A stretch of 35,636 bases of DNA from Pluralibacter gergoviae ATCC 33028 = NBRC 105706 (GTDB lineage Bacteria > Pseudomonadota > Gammaproteobacteria > Enterobacterales > Enterobacteriaceae): contig NZ_BCZS01000041.1 in NCBI RefSeq assembly GCF_001598855.1, positions 1 to 35,636 of the forward strand. The letters are read 5' to 3'. The translations under genes and the position numbers were made by a program. Of the stretch, positions 18,151-30,765 are shown piece by piece. Within the stretch, counting starts at the first letter, position 1; every line of letters starts with the position of its first letter. The notes under the pieces are model-generated. The model had not been told where the DNA came from. It was given only the letters and a program-made list of their open reading frames with translations, and searched no databases.

Positions 18151-18224
18151 CCGCCACTAGCTCATCGGGAAGAGCGACAACCTTGAGGTTGTAGTACGGG
18201 GTTCGAGGCTCCGGTGGCGGACCA
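18151..18224 (+). tRNA. Non-canonical tRNA or tRNA-like gene, encoded CCA
   Basis: A 74-nt cloverleaf. The acceptor stem is a perfect 7 bp (CCGCCAC / GTGGCGG), then A as discriminator and an encoded CCA. U8, A14 and A21 are in place, the D stem is GCTC / GAGC with GGG in the loop, and the T arm is CGGGG-TTCGAGG-CTCCG (one wobble). The anticodon arm is odd: ACAAC / GTTGT closes a loop of only six bases, CTTGAG, and the variable loop has four. No anticodon can be read safely: UGA or GAG depending on which T is taken as position 33. It most resembles a tRNA-Val(GAC)-type scaffold that lost bases in the arm. It could be a pseudo-tRNA or a regulatory mimic; the intact stems argue against simple decay. 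Confidence 0.55.
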
Positions 18225-18308
18225 CTCCTTTCATCACTCAACAATATCCTCTGCTTTTATAAGTTTGCAATGACGTGTACTATTATGGGCTCGTTATCAG
18301 CAGGCGAA

Positions 18309-18440
18309 GGTATGTACATCTTCGTGTACCCGGTTTGCAGAGTGAAGCAGATAAAACCTTGCGCGCGGCTGATATGAATACAAAACATTGTTTTGCATGT
18401 GTTCTTTCGTGTGGGACACCACTGCAAATAAGGATATGAA
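18309..18440 (+). promoter_or_regulatory. thrS leader: translational operator bound by ThrRS
   Basis: In E. coli, threonyl-tRNA synthetase represses its own mRNA by binding leader hairpins that copy the tRNA-Thr anticodon arm. The same pieces are visible here. A proximal CGT in the context TTCTTTCGTGTG lies at 18408-18410, that is -33 to -31 from the start codon, where the E. coli domain 2 triplet sits. A distal hairpin GTACA-TCTTCG-TGTAC (18314-18329) presents a second CGT at 18323-18325. A third hairpin, CAAAAC-ATT-GTTTTG (18381-18395), lies between them. The leader is probably transcribed from a promoter with TATTAT near 18281-18286. The thrS ribosome site is AAGGA at 18430-18434. Confidence 0.75.
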
Positions 18441-20369
18441 ATGCCTGTAATTACCCTTCCTGATGGCAGCCAACGCCATTTCGACCACGCTGTAACACCC
18501 ATGGATGTTGCCCTTGATATCGGCCCCGGTCTTGCGAAAGCGACCATCGCCGGCCGCGTTAACGGCGAGCTGGTCGATGCCAGCGACCTCATTGAGCAGG
18601 ATGCTACTCTGGCGCTGATCACCGCCAAAGATGAGGCGGGTCTGGAGATTATTCGCCACTCCTGCGCGCACCTGCTGGGGCATGCGATTAAACAGCTGTG
18701 GCCGAACACCAAAATGGCCATCGGTCCGGTTATCGACAACGGTTTCTACTACGATGTCGATCTTGACCATACCCTGACTCAGGAAGATATCGACGCCCTT
18801 GAAAAGCGCATGCACGCGCTGGCGGAGACCAACTACGACGTCATTAAGAAAAAAGTCAGCTGGAACGAAGCGCGTGAAACCTTCGTCAACCGCGGCGAGA
18901 GCTATAAAGTCGCTATTCTTGATGAAAATATTGCCCATGATGATAAGCCCGGTCTCTATCATCATGAAGAGTATGTCGATATGTGCCGCGGGCCGCACGT
19001 GCCCAATATGCGCTTCTGCCATCACTTTAAGCTGATGAAAACCGCAGGGGCCTACTGGCGCGGCGACAGCAACAATAAAATGCTGCAGCGCATCTACGGC
19101 ACCGCCTGGGCCGACAAAAAAGCGCTCAATGCTTACCTGCTGCGTCTGGAAGAGGCCGCCAAGCGCGACCACCGTAAAATCGGTAAACAGCTCGATTTGT
19201 ACCACATGCAGGAAGAAGCGCCTGGTATGGTGTTCTGGCATAACGACGGCTGGACCATCTTCCGTGAACTGGAAACCTTCGTCCGCTCCAAGCTGAAAGA
19301 GTATCAGTATCAGGAAGTGAAGGGCCCGTTCATGATGGACCGCGTGCTGTGGGAAAAAACCGGTCACTGGGATAACTACAAGGATGCGATGTTCACCACC
19401 TCGTCAGAGAACCGTGAATACTGCATCAAACCGATGAACTGCCCGGGTCACGTGCAGATCTTCAACCAGGGCCTGAAGTCCTATCGCGATCTGCCGCTGC
19501 GCATGGCCGAGTTCGGCAGCTGCCACCGCAACGAGCCATCCGGCGCGCTGCACGGCCTGATGCGCGTGCGCGGCTTCACTCAGGATGATGCGCATATTTT
19601 CTGTACCGAAGATCAGGTTCGCGATGAAGTGAACGCCTGTATCCGTATGGTCTATGATATGTACAGCACTTTTGGCTTCGATAAGATCGTCGTCAAGCTG
19701 TCAACGCGCCCGGAAAAACGCATCGGCAGCGATGAGATGTGGGATCGCGCGGAAGCTGATCTGGCGGTGGCGCTGGAAGAGAACAGCATCCCGTTTGAGT
19801 ATCAGCCGGGCGAGGGCGCATTCTACGGCCCGAAAATTGAATTTACGCTGTACGACAGTCTGGATCGCGCCTGGCAGTGCGGTACGGTACAGCTGGATTT
19901 CTCTCTGCCGCAGCGCCTGAGCGCGTCTTACGTCGGCGAGAACAACGAACGTCAGGTGCCGGTGATGATTCACCGCGCAATCCTCGGGTCGATGGAGCGC
20001 TTTATCGGTATTCTGACCGAAGAGTTTACCGGCTTCTTCCCGACCTGGCTGGCGCCGTTGCAGGTGGTGGTAATGAATATCACCGATTCACAGTCTGAAT
20101 ACGTTAACGAATTGACCCGTAAATTACAAAATGCAGGCATTCGCGTAAAAGCAGACTTGAGAAATGAGAAGATTGGCTTTAAAATCCGCGAGCACACTTT
20201 ACGTCGTGTCCCTTATATGCTGGTTTGTGGCGACAAAGAGGTAGAAGCAGGCAAGGTTGCCGTTCGTACCCGCCGCGGTAAAGACCTCGGGAGCATGGGC
20301 GTAGAGGAAGTGATTGAGAAGCTGCTACAAGAGATTCGTAGCCGCAGTCTTCAACAACTGGAGGAATAA
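18441..20369 (+). CDS. thrS: Threonyl-tRNA synthetase
   Basis: Class II synthetase that charges tRNA-Thr in the cytoplasm and represses its own translation. The 642-residue length equals the E. coli enzyme. A TGS domain (residues 1-61) is followed by the editing domain with [10 protein letters not shown] near residue 73, which removes mischarged serine. The catalytic core has NCPGH (zinc cysteine near 334), the motif 2 loop [20 protein letters not shown] and motif 3 [12 protein letters not shown] (zinc histidine near 511). The anticodon-binding domain starts near residue 540. The stop is 3 bp before the infC AUU start, and its last codons carry the infC ribosome site. Confidence 0.98.
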   Translation: MPVITLPDGSQRHFDHAVTPMDVALDIGPGLAKATIAGRVNGELVDASDLIEQDATLALITAKDEAGLEIIRHSCAHLLGHAIKQLWPNTKMAIGPVIDNGFYYDVDLDHTLTQEDIDALEKRMHALAETNYDVIKKKVSWNEARETFVNRGESYKVAILDENIAHDDKPGLYHHEEYVDMCRGPHVPNMRFCHHFKLMKTAGAYWRGDSNNKMLQRIYGTAWADKKALNAYLLRLEEAAKRDHRKIGKQLDLYHMQEEAPGMVFWHNDGWTIFRELETFVRSKLKEYQYQEVKGPFMMDRVLWEKTGHWDNYKDAMFTTSSENREYCIKPMNCPGHVQIFNQGLKSYRDLPLRMAEFGSCHRNEPSGALHGLMRVRGFTQDDAHIFCTEDQVRDEVNACIRMVYDMYSTFGFDKIVVKLSTRPEKRIGSDEMWDRAEADLAVALEENSIPFEYQPGEGAFYGPKIEFTLYDSLDRAWQCGTVQLDFSLPQRLSASYVGENNERQVPVMIHRAILGSMERFIGILTEEFTGFFPTWLAPLQVVVMNITDSQSEYVNELTRKLQNAGIRVKADLRNEKIGFKIREHTLRRVPYMLVCGDKEVEAGKVAVRTRRGKDLGSMGVEEVIEKLLQEIRSRSLQQLEE

Positions 20370-20915
<546 letters not shown>

Positions 20916-20928
20916 GGCCTTCAAGTAG

Positions 20929-20950
20929 CACTGCCTGTCCGCAGGCAGTG
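20929..20950 (+). promoter_or_regulatory. infC-rpmI intergenic hairpin, area of the L20 operator
   Basis: A perfect 9-bp stem CACTGCCTG / CAGGCAGTG with the loop TCCG. In E. coli, ribosomal protein L20 represses rpmI (and through coupling rplT) by binding a pseudoknot and an irregular hairpin formed from the end of infC and this spacer. The hairpin position fits that control region, but I cannot fold the long-range pseudoknot by eye. Confidence 0.6.
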
Positions 20951-20994
20951 TTCGCCTATGTTTCGTTTATTTAACAATGCGAAGTGGAAGTTAA

Positions 20995-21195
<201 letters not shown>

Positions 21196-21232
21196 GTCTC
21201 GTTAACGTTTAACTTTTTTAATTAGAATATAG

Positions 21233-21604
<372 letters not shown>

Positions 21605-21611
21605 GCCAGTT

Positions 21612-21640
21612 GAAAGAGGGGGGCTTGCCTCCCTCTTTTC
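21612..21640 (+). terminator. Terminator after rplT
   Basis: GAAAGAGGGGGGC pairs with GCCTCCCTCTTTTC with one mismatch, ending in a CTTTTCGTTT tract. It closes the infC operon; in E. coli part of the pheST transcription still comes from upstream readthrough. Confidence 0.8.
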
Positions 21641-21729
21641 GTTTCAAGGTCATCAATACGTTGACTTTTTTCGTCGAAGACATTTCAATATAAACGTCAC
21701 TAAAATCGGCCTCACAAGGTAACGCAAGC

Positions 21730-21774
21730 ATGAATGCTGCTATTTTCCGCTTCTTTTTTTACTTTAGCACCTGA
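21730..21774 (+). CDS. pheM: pheST leader peptide
   Basis: A 14-residue leader peptide, [14 protein letters not shown], identical to the E. coli pheM product as I recall it. Five of the 14 residues are phenylalanine, four of them in FRFFFYF, so ribosome speed here senses charged tRNA-Phe. A stalled ribosome favours the antiterminator, and smooth translation allows the attenuator downstream to form. Confidence 0.95.
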
Positions 21775-21778
21775 ACCC

Positions 21779-25272
<3,494 letters not shown>

Positions 25273-25276
25273 ACCT

Positions 25277-25576
25277 ATGGCGCTTACAAAAGCTGAAATG
25301 TCAGAATATCTGTTTGATAAGCTTGGGCTTAGCAAGCGGGATGCCAAAGAACTGGTTGAGCTGTTTTTCGAAGAGATCCGTCGCGCTCTTGAAAATGGCG
25401 AGCAGGTCAAGCTGTCCGGTTTTGGTAACTTCGATTTGCGTGATAAAAATCAACGCCCCGGACGTAACCCGAAAACGGGCGAGGATATTCCCATTACAGC
25501 CCGGCGCGTGGTGACCTTCAGACCCGGACAGAAGTTAAAGAGCCGCGTCGAAAACGCTTCGCCCAAAGCAGAGTAA
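25277..25576 (+). CDS. ihfA: Integration host factor alpha subunit
   Basis: DNA-bending nucleoid protein subunit that pairs with IHF-beta and shapes promoters, recombination sites and replication origins. The 99 residues are full length, with the beta-arm segment [20 protein letters not shown] and its intercalating proline near residue 65. It is the final gene of the pheST-ihfA unit, nearly touching pheT. In E. coli it also has its own promoter inside pheT and represses itself. Confidence 0.98.
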   Translation: MALTKAEMSEYLFDKLGLSKRDAKELVELFFEEIRRALENGEQVKLSGFGNFDLRDKNQRPGRNPKTGEDIPITARRVVTFRPGQKLKSRVENASPKAE

Positions 25577-25589
25577 TTTCTGATTAACT

Positions 25590-25615
25590 AAAAAGGCCGC
25601 TTAGCGGCCTTTTTT
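25590..25615. terminator. Bidirectional terminator after ihfA
   Basis: AAAAAGGCCGC pairs with GCGGCCTTTTTT over a 3-nt loop, with A and T runs on both sides. It serves ihfA rightward and the dadA-ridA unit leftward. Confidence 0.93.
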
Positions 25616-25623
25616 CTGTCTGT

Positions 25624-25980
25624 CTATCGCGCTTTGGCGGCCGTGATCATGATCTCGACCAGGATTTCCGGCCGCGCCATTGCGGCCTGCACGGTGGCGC
25701 GCGCCGGGCTCGTGCCCTCCGCAAGCCACTCCACCCACACATCGTTGAATCGTGCAAAATCCCGCTGCAGATCCTTCAGCCAGATCTGGGCCGACAGGAT
25801 GTGCCGGTTATCGCTGCCGGCGGCCGCGAGCAGCGCATCAATTTTTTCCAGCACCTCCCGGGTCTGCAGTTCGATATCATCCGCACCGCTGACGGGCGTC
25901 TGTCCGGATAAAAAGAGCAGATTGCCGTACTCGACGCTGGCCGAGAGCCGGGGCTGGGGATTATTACGTTTTATCGTCAT
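25624..25980 (-). CDS. RidA (YjgF/YER057c/UK114) superfamily protein
   Basis: A 118-residue member of the family whose best-known member, RidA, hydrolyses reactive imine or enamine intermediates to keto acids. The frame shows the family landmarks: YGNLLFLSGQTP, a central helix, WLKDLQRDFARFNDVWVEWL, and SPARATVQAAMARPEILVEI, which includes the conserved arginine of the active site. The start at 25980 overlaps the upstream dehydrogenase stop as ATGA; an ATG five codons earlier is possible but gives a larger overlap. The pairing with a flavin amino-acid dehydrogenase suggests that it deals with that enzyme's imino product. It is a divergent subfamily, not the yjgF gene. Confidence 0.88.
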   Translation of the reverse strand: MTIKRNNPQPRLSASVEYGNLLFLSGQTPVSGADDIELQTREVLEKIDALLAAAGSDNRHILSAQIWLKDLQRDFARFNDVWVEWLAEGTSPARATVQAAMARPEILVEIMITAAKAR

Positions 25981-27230
25981 GCGGTCTGTTTCCATGTTAG
26001 TCCATCCAGTGAGATTGCGGGCGTGGTCCGGTCAATCAGCGCGCCGAGCACGGCCGCGCTGCCTGCGGCTAACGTAAAGCCCAGGCTGCCCTGGCCGATA
26101 TTCATCCACAGATTAGGGCAGGTTGCCCGACCGAGCAGCGGCGGGCCTGCGGGGGTGGACGGGCGCATGCCGGTCCAGCAGATGGCGCTGTCTACGCCTT
26201 CCAGTTCAGGAAAACTCTGCTGCACGATCTGCTTTAGCGCCTGCAGCCGCGCCGGGCGCAGGTCGTCTCCGTCGTAGCCAATGTCAACCATGGCCGCGAT
26301 GCGCAGCCGATCGGCCAGGCGCGCGTAGACCACCTTATGGGCGTAGTCGGTGACGCTGACGTCGGGGGCAATACCCGGCGTCGCAGGGTAGGGCAGCGTC
26401 AGGCTGTAGCCCTTTAGCGCGCAGAGCGAAACCCGTACGCCGGCCTGCGCCAGCAGCGCGCTACTGCCGTTGCCCGCGGCTACGACAAACTCATCGCCCG
26501 CTATTTCGCCCTGCCGGCAGCTGACGGCCGCGATGCGCCCGCCGCGCGTGCGAAAACCGGTGACTTCACAGCCCGGCGTGAAGGTAAAGTCCGCGCTGGC
26601 GCTGAGCCTGGCAAACAGCGCATCGCAGAATTTCTCGCAGTCGGCGGTTTCGTCCCCCGGCGAGTAGATCCCGCCCCGGAGGTCCGGGTGGATATGCTTG
26701 AGAGCGGGTTCCAGTTCGAGGCAGGCGTCGGCATCGAGGCTCTGCTGATAGCGGGGATCGATGCCCCGCGCCGCTTTGACAAAATCGGCCTCGCGGCGAT
26801 GAACAATCAGCTTGCCCGAGCGGCGCCAGGCAAAATCAGCCAGACCATCCTGCTCGCGCCAGTTTTCCATAATCTGCTTGCTGAGCAGAGAAAGGCGGAG
26901 AATATGGCTGCCGTTGAGCTTATTGGTTCGGCTGTTGCAGGCGCGCAAAAAAAGCCATAGCCAGCGCCACTGCGCCACCGACATTTGCAGATGCATATTG
27001 AGCGGTGAGTCGGCCTTGCCCATCCACTTGAGACCCTGAAGCGGAACCCCTTTGTCGGCCAGCGGCGCAACATAGCGATAGCTGAGCTGTCCGCCGTTAG
27101 CATAGCTGGTGGCTTGTCCGGGGGCGGTATTACGCTCCAGGAGCTGGACCCGGTGGCCGCGTTTAATCATGGTCCAGGCCGTCGCCAGCCCAATGACGCC
27201 GCCGCCGACGATAACAATATGCTTTTTCAT
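25977..27230 (-). CDS. FAD-dependent D-amino-acid dehydrogenase-like protein (DadA family)
   Basis: A 417-residue DAO/DadA-type flavoprotein. The N-terminus is an FAD-binding beta-alpha-beta unit (HIVIVGGGVIGLATAWTMIK) followed by an acidic residue in LLERN. SYANGGQLSYRYVAPLADKG is like the DadA active-site loop, and the C-terminal FAD segment reads NLWMNIGQGSLGFTLAAGSA. It would oxidise a D-amino acid, or a related amine, to the imino acid and pass electrons to the respiratory chain. It is probably not the main DadA, which E. coli encodes beside the racemase gene dadX. It starts 51 bp after the truncated LysR gene on the same strand and is coupled to the RidA-like gene. The substrate is unknown. 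Confidence 0.85.
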   Translation of the reverse strand: MKKHIVIVGGGVIGLATAWTMIKRGHRVQLLERNTAPGQATSYANGGQLSYRYVAPLADKGVPLQGLKWMGKADSPLNMHLQMSVAQWRWLWLFLRACNSRTNKLNGSHILRLSLLSKQIMENWREQDGLADFAWRRSGKLIVHRREADFVKAARGIDPRYQQSLDADACLELEPALKHIHPDLRGGIYSPGDETADCEKFCDALFARLSASADFTFTPGCEVTGFRTRGGRIAAVSCRQGEIAGDEFVVAAGNGSSALLAQAGVRVSLCALKGYSLTLPYPATPGIAPDVSVTDYAHKVVYARLADRLRIAAMVDIGYDGDDLRPARLQALKQIVQQSFPELEGVDSAICWTGMRPSTPAGPPLLGRATCPNLWMNIGQGSLGFTLAAGSAAVLGALIDRTTPAISLDGLTWKQTA

Positions 27231-27280
27231 TTTTTGAAAGGTCCACTGCTGATAGTTGCAATGGAACTATGTCAAAGCAT

Positions 27281-27925
27281 TTACCCGCAGGGCGCAATTG
27301 ACTTTTTATTTTCGGGGTATAACTCAGAGTTAATGGCAGCGATCTGCTGACGCAGCGTCTGGCAGAGAAAATCAACGAACTTTTGTGCCACCGGGCTGAG
27401 GGAGATATCGCCGCGGCGCAGCAGGCAGAGCGTGACTTTAACCGCGGGCGTCAGCGGATGGATCATTTGCGGCGGCAGGTTACTACGGGCAGAAAAAATA
27501 TCGGTAATGCTGCATCCCATGCCGCGCTTAACGAATTCCGTCGCCATGTAGTAGGTCTGGACATTAAGCCGGGTCATTGAAAAATGCCGGTATTGGGCAA
27601 TGGCGCTGGAGAGCGAATGGTTGCCGGGGGAGATCCAGCGGCGCTGATCGATCTCTTCAATATTCACGCTGCCCTGGCGATAGTCGCGGTCAATATACAC
27701 CAGCGGAACGTCGGCAATAGGGTGAGAGAGGATGTCGCCCTGTTCACAGGGCTGCAGCGTGAGAGCAAGATCGATCTCAAGCAGAGCGAGTTTTTTGATC
27801 AGCATCTCAGTGTGTTCCGTACTCAGCGTCATCACCAGGTTGGCATTCTGCTGATAAAAATCGGTAACGATCCCGGGCACCAGGCTCAGGCCGAGGCTGG
27901 GCAGGCAGCCAAGGGCTACCCGGAC
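27281..27925 (-). pseudogene. LysR-type regulator lacking its DNA-binding domain
   Basis: About 215 codons encode the effector-binding domain of a LysR regulator, from VRVALGCLPSLGLSLVPGIV to the C-terminus. The N-terminal helix-turn-helix and linker (about 85-90 residues in the family) are missing. Upstream of VRVA the frame stays open to 28333, but only as the antisense of a permease gene, so no working start is evident. The rest of the reading frame is undamaged, which points to a recent deletion. It lies upstream of the DadA-like gene on the same strand and may once have regulated that module or the divergent permease. Confidence 0.85.
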
Positions 27926-28708
27926 TATCTGCTGTATGCCGGGCTGCCCATGAGCGCCGTCACGCTGCTGACGGGCTGGTTTATGGCGGGACGTATTCAG
28001 AAAATGACCGCGGGCAAAATGCAGTATCACGCGGCGGCTTGCGCTCAGCCGCGCGAGGACGAGAATCCCGGAGAATCGCGCCGGCGCAGGCTCAGCGCGC
28101 TGGCCTTTGCCGCGACAATTATCGTGATGGCAATCGTCGGCGTGATCATCAAAGCCGGATTCAGCTTTGCCATTATCGTCATGCTGCTGGTGGCGCTTAT
28201 CACCGGCCTGGTAGGCGGCCTGCGCCCGACGCAAATCCTGCAGGCGCTGTATAAGGGATGCGGGCGGCTGGTGTGGATGTTTATCCTCTACTGGCTCTAC
28301 AATCCGATCCTCGAGCTGATGGACGGCCTGCATGCCTACCAGGGGCTGCTGGACTACACCCGGCCTTTGCTGGAGGGTATTTCACCCGCATGGCTGTGCT
28401 TTAGCATTTTTGCTTTCAATATTATTGGTCACGTGCCCGGCGCTGCCGTCGCCCAGATGACCTTCACCCATAAGATATTCGGTCCGATGCTGATGGCCGC
28501 CGGCGTACCGCCGCAGGGGCTGACGGCGGTACTGCTGGCATCCTCCCAGGTAGACTGGTTTGGCCCTTTTCCCTCTTCGGATATGTTCGGACAGATGGGG
28601 CTGGCGCAGTCTACGCAGCTTAAATATATGCTCTACAGCGGCTGGGCGATCGTTATCGCGAATATCGTTCTTTTCGCCGTGCTGTTTCATCTGCTGATGT
28701 CACTCTGA
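27920..28708 (+). pseudogene. C-terminal remnant of a multi-pass permease
   Basis: About 260 codons of a membrane protein with at least six hydrophobic segments, starting abruptly at about PDYLLYAGLPMSAVTLLTGW and running through to LFHLLMSL. Internal tracts FNIIGHVPGAAVAQMTFTHK and LLASSQVDWFGPFPSSDMFG look like paired re-entrant substrate loops of an ion-coupled carrier, but I do not recognise the family. The N-terminal half is gone at the same junction that beheads the LysR gene. The frame is open leftward only by running antisense through lysR. An internal ATG at 27950 could still be used, but a functional carrier is unlikely. Confidence 0.75.
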
Positions 28709-28721
28709 GAAGAAATAATAA

Positions 28722-28759
28722 GCGGATCGCGGGCAGAACATTGGCTTACCGCGATTCGC
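28722..28759 (+). terminator. Stem-loop between permease remnant and btuC
   Basis: GCGGATCGCGG can pair with CCGCGATTCGC over 11 bp (one G-T pair) with a 16-nt loop, followed by a T-containing tract at 28767-28776. It may be the terminator of the permease gene or part of the btuC leader. I see no cobalamin riboswitch in this 124-bp gap. Confidence 0.4.
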
Positions 28760-28832
28760 GCGGCAGTTTTGCTTTTAACCCCGGACCTCTCGCCGTAAAA
28801 TCAGGGTTTTCCCGGCGCGAAGGTAATCGCAT

Positions 28833-29810
28833 TTGAACTTTGCTAAACGTCAGCATCGTCACGACCGACGGTGGCTCAGTATTTTAACGCTGCTGCTGGC
28901 GGCCGCGGTTATCCTCAGCCTCTGCGCCGGCGAGCAGTGGATCTTCCCCTCCGCCTGGAAAACGCCCCTCGCTGACCTGTTCGTCTGGCAAATCCGCCTG
29001 CCGCGCACGCTGGCGGTGGTGCTGGTGGGGGCATCGCTGGCGATAAGCGGCGCCGTTATGCAGGCGCTGTTTGAAAATCCGCTGGCGGAGCCGGGGCTGC
29101 TCGGCGTTTCGAACGGCGCAGGGCTGGGCCTGGTGGCGTCGGTGCTGCTGGGGCATAGCCTGCTTCCGGGCTGGGCGCTGAGCCTGTGTGCCATCGTCGG
29201 GGCACTGGTCATCACCTTTATTCTGCTGCGCTTCACCCGCCGCCATCTCTCAACCAGTCGCCTGCTGCTCGCGGGCGTCGCGCTGGGCATTATCTGCAGC
29301 GCGGCGATGACCTGGGCGGTCTATTTCTCAACCTCGGTGGATTTACGCCAGCTGATGTACTGGATGATGGGCGGCTTTGGCGGCGTTGACTGGCAGCAGG
29401 GGTGGCTGATGCTGGCGCTGTTGCCGGCCATTATCTGGATCTGCCTGCAGTCCGGACCGCTTAATCTGCTGGCGCTGGGGGAGGTTTCTGCACGTCAACT
29501 GGGGCTGCCGCTGTGGCTGTGGCGGCGGGTGCTGGTGCTGATTATTGGCTGGCTGGTCGGCGTGAGCGTGGCCCTCGCCGGGGCCATCGGATTTATCGGG
29601 CTGGTCGTGCCGCATATGCTGCGCCTGAGCGGCCTGACCGACCACCGGGCTTTGCTGCCCGCCTGTGCGCTGGCGGGCGGGGGCGTGCTGCTGCTGGCGG
29701 ATATCCTTGCGCGGATGGTGCTCTCTGCGGCGGAACTGCCCGTCGGCGTGGTGACCGCAACGCTGGGGGCCCCGGTATTTATCTGGCTACTGCTGAAGCA
29801 GGGAAAGTAA
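28833..29810 (+). CDS. btuC: Vitamin B12 ABC transporter permease BtuC
   Basis: Inner-membrane channel subunit of the BtuCDF importer, which takes cobalamin from periplasmic BtuF. The 325 residues show about ten membrane segments typical of FecCD-type permeases, with [38 protein letters not shown] and [20 protein letters not shown] conserved. Translation apparently begins at TTG (28833) with GAAGGT upstream; this gives a length within one residue of E. coli BtuC, and no ATG fits. In E. coli btuC directly follows ihfA; here a 3-kb island intervenes, so it needs its own promoter. btuF is not in the window. Confidence 0.95.
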   Translation: MNFAKRQHRHDRRWLSILTLLLAAAVILSLCAGEQWIFPSAWKTPLADLFVWQIRLPRTLAVVLVGASLAISGAVMQALFENPLAEPGLLGVSNGAGLGLVASVLLGHSLLPGWALSLCAIVGALVITFILLRFTRRHLSTSRLLLAGVALGIICSAAMTWAVYFSTSVDLRQLMYWMMGGFGGVDWQQGWLMLALLPAIIWICLQSGPLNLLALGEVSARQLGLPLWLWRRVLVLIIGWLVGVSVALAGAIGFIGLVVPHMLRLSGLTDHRALLPACALAGGGVLLLADILARMVLSAAELPVGVVTATLGAPVFIWLLLKQGK

Positions 29811-29824
29811 AACGACCGGTGAGA

Positions 29825-29944
29825 TCATTTTTTTTTGCGGAAAGCGAAAGGCTGACGGCGCTTTTCAAGTATAAAAGAGACCAGGTAATAAATGGAGACC
29901 ACCAGCAGCACAATAGCGACGCATAGCATGATTATGTTCATCAT
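29825..29944 (-). CDS. Small single-pass membrane protein, 39 residues
   Basis: An unrecognised small gene on the strand opposite btuC and btuE. It begins MMNIIMLCVAIVLLVVSIYY, continues with LVSFILEKRRQPFAFRKKK and then stops. One membrane helix (about residues 3-25) is followed by a strongly basic tail, so the C-terminus should face the cytoplasm. A GAGGA ribosome site lies 8-12 bases before the first ATG. The design (short hydrophobic helix, positive tail, good ribosome site, TATAAT motifs and a palindrome upstream) argues for a real gene. It ends 14 bp from the btuC stop, in a gap of about 400 bp between btuC and btuE that otherwise lacks genes. Confidence 0.7.
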   Translation of the reverse strand: MMNIIMLCVAIVLLVVSIYYLVSFILEKRRQPFAFRKKK

Positions 29945-30001
29945 AAGTAAATCCTCGAAACCAAAATTATAGTGCTGTTCAATCCATTCATGACTGCAGA
30001 G

Positions 30002-30025
30002 TGATTATCGTTTGCATTATAATCA
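30002..30025. promoter_or_regulatory. Palindromic operator candidate, Fur-like
   Basis: TGATTAT and its exact complement ATAATCA are separated by 10 bp (CGTTTGCATT). Together they resemble the AT-rich Fur pattern built on GATAAT / ATTATC. The site lies 58-81 bp upstream of the small membrane protein and about 190 bp upstream of btuE, so it could control either. A regulator other than Fur is possible. Confidence 0.4.
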
Positions 30026-30212
30026 TCAGACCGTACAAATTTTTATACGCTCCGTGCTGTCGCTTGCCCGCAGTAATCTCTGGCGGGAAGCTGATGCTCC
30101 ATGCATGATATATAGCATACGGTTATGAACACTGCGTGGCTCTGAGAAAGCGCCTATTCTGATGCTGCCGCCGCGCAAATGCCGGATTACCCTGACCACA
30201 CAAGAGGAAGCT

Positions 30213-30764
30213 ATGCCAAACTCGATCCTGAACACCCGCGTCACCACCATTGACGGCAAGGAAACCAGCCTGGAAGCGTTTAAGGGCGATGTGCTGCTGA
30301 TTGTTAATGTGGCCTCTCAGTGCGGCCTTACTCCTCAGTATGAGCAGCTGGAGAATATTCAGCAAGCCTGGGAGGCGCAGGGCTTTCGCGTGCTCGGCTT
30401 TCCCTGCAACCAGTTCCTCGGCCAGGAGCCGGGCAGCGATGAGGAGATTAAAACCTTCTGCAGCACTACCTACGGCGTGACTTTTCCTATGTTCAGCAAG
30501 ATTGAGGTCAACGGCGAACAGCGCCATCCGCTCTATCGCAAGCTGATTGCCGCGGCGCCGGTGGCGGTTGCCCCCGAAGGTAGCGGCTTTTACGAGCGAA
30601 TGGCCAGCAAAGGCCGGGCGCCGAAAGCGCCGGGCGATATTTTGTGGAATTTTGAGAAGTTCCTCATCGGCCGCGACGGCGAAGTGGTCCAGCGCTTTTC
30701 CCCCGACATGACGCCGGAAGATCCTATCGTAATGGAGGCCATTAAACTGGCGCTGGCGAAATAA
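30213..30764 (+). CDS. btuE: Glutathione/thioredoxin peroxidase BtuE
   Basis: Peroxidase of the glutathione peroxidase family, 183 residues as in E. coli. It lies in the B12 locus but is not needed for B12 transport; it reduces hydrogen and organic peroxides with thioredoxin or glutathione. The peroxidatic cysteine is Cys37 in [12 protein letters not shown], followed by [15 protein letters not shown] and the tryptophan motif WNFEKFLI. The start MPNSILNT at 30213 has AAGAGG upstream; an earlier in-frame ATG at 30162 would add 17 residues that E. coli lacks. The stop is 1 bp from btuD. Confidence 0.96.
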   Translation: MPNSILNTRVTTIDGKETSLEAFKGDVLLIVNVASQCGLTPQYEQLENIQQAWEAQGFRVLGFPCNQFLGQEPGSDEEIKTFCSTTYGVTFPMFSKIEVNGEQRHPLYRKLIAAAPVAVAPEGSGFYERMASKGRAPKAPGDILWNFEKFLIGRDGEVVQRFSPDMTPEDPIVMEAIKLALAK

Positions 30765-30765
30765 G

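Noticed and set aside
27281-28333. A single 350-residue LysR-like protein on the - strand
   Set aside because: The first 135 or so codons are antisense to the permease remnant and contain no helix-turn-helix; only the C-terminal part is LysR.
27584-28708. A single 374-residue + strand protein
   Set aside because: Only the part from about 27920 looks like a membrane protein; the first 110 or so codons are antisense to the LysR effector domain. It is a junction artefact.
28709-28832. Cobalamin riboswitch before btuC
   Set aside because: Only a simple stem-loop is visible; the gap is too short and lacks a B12-box-like sequence.
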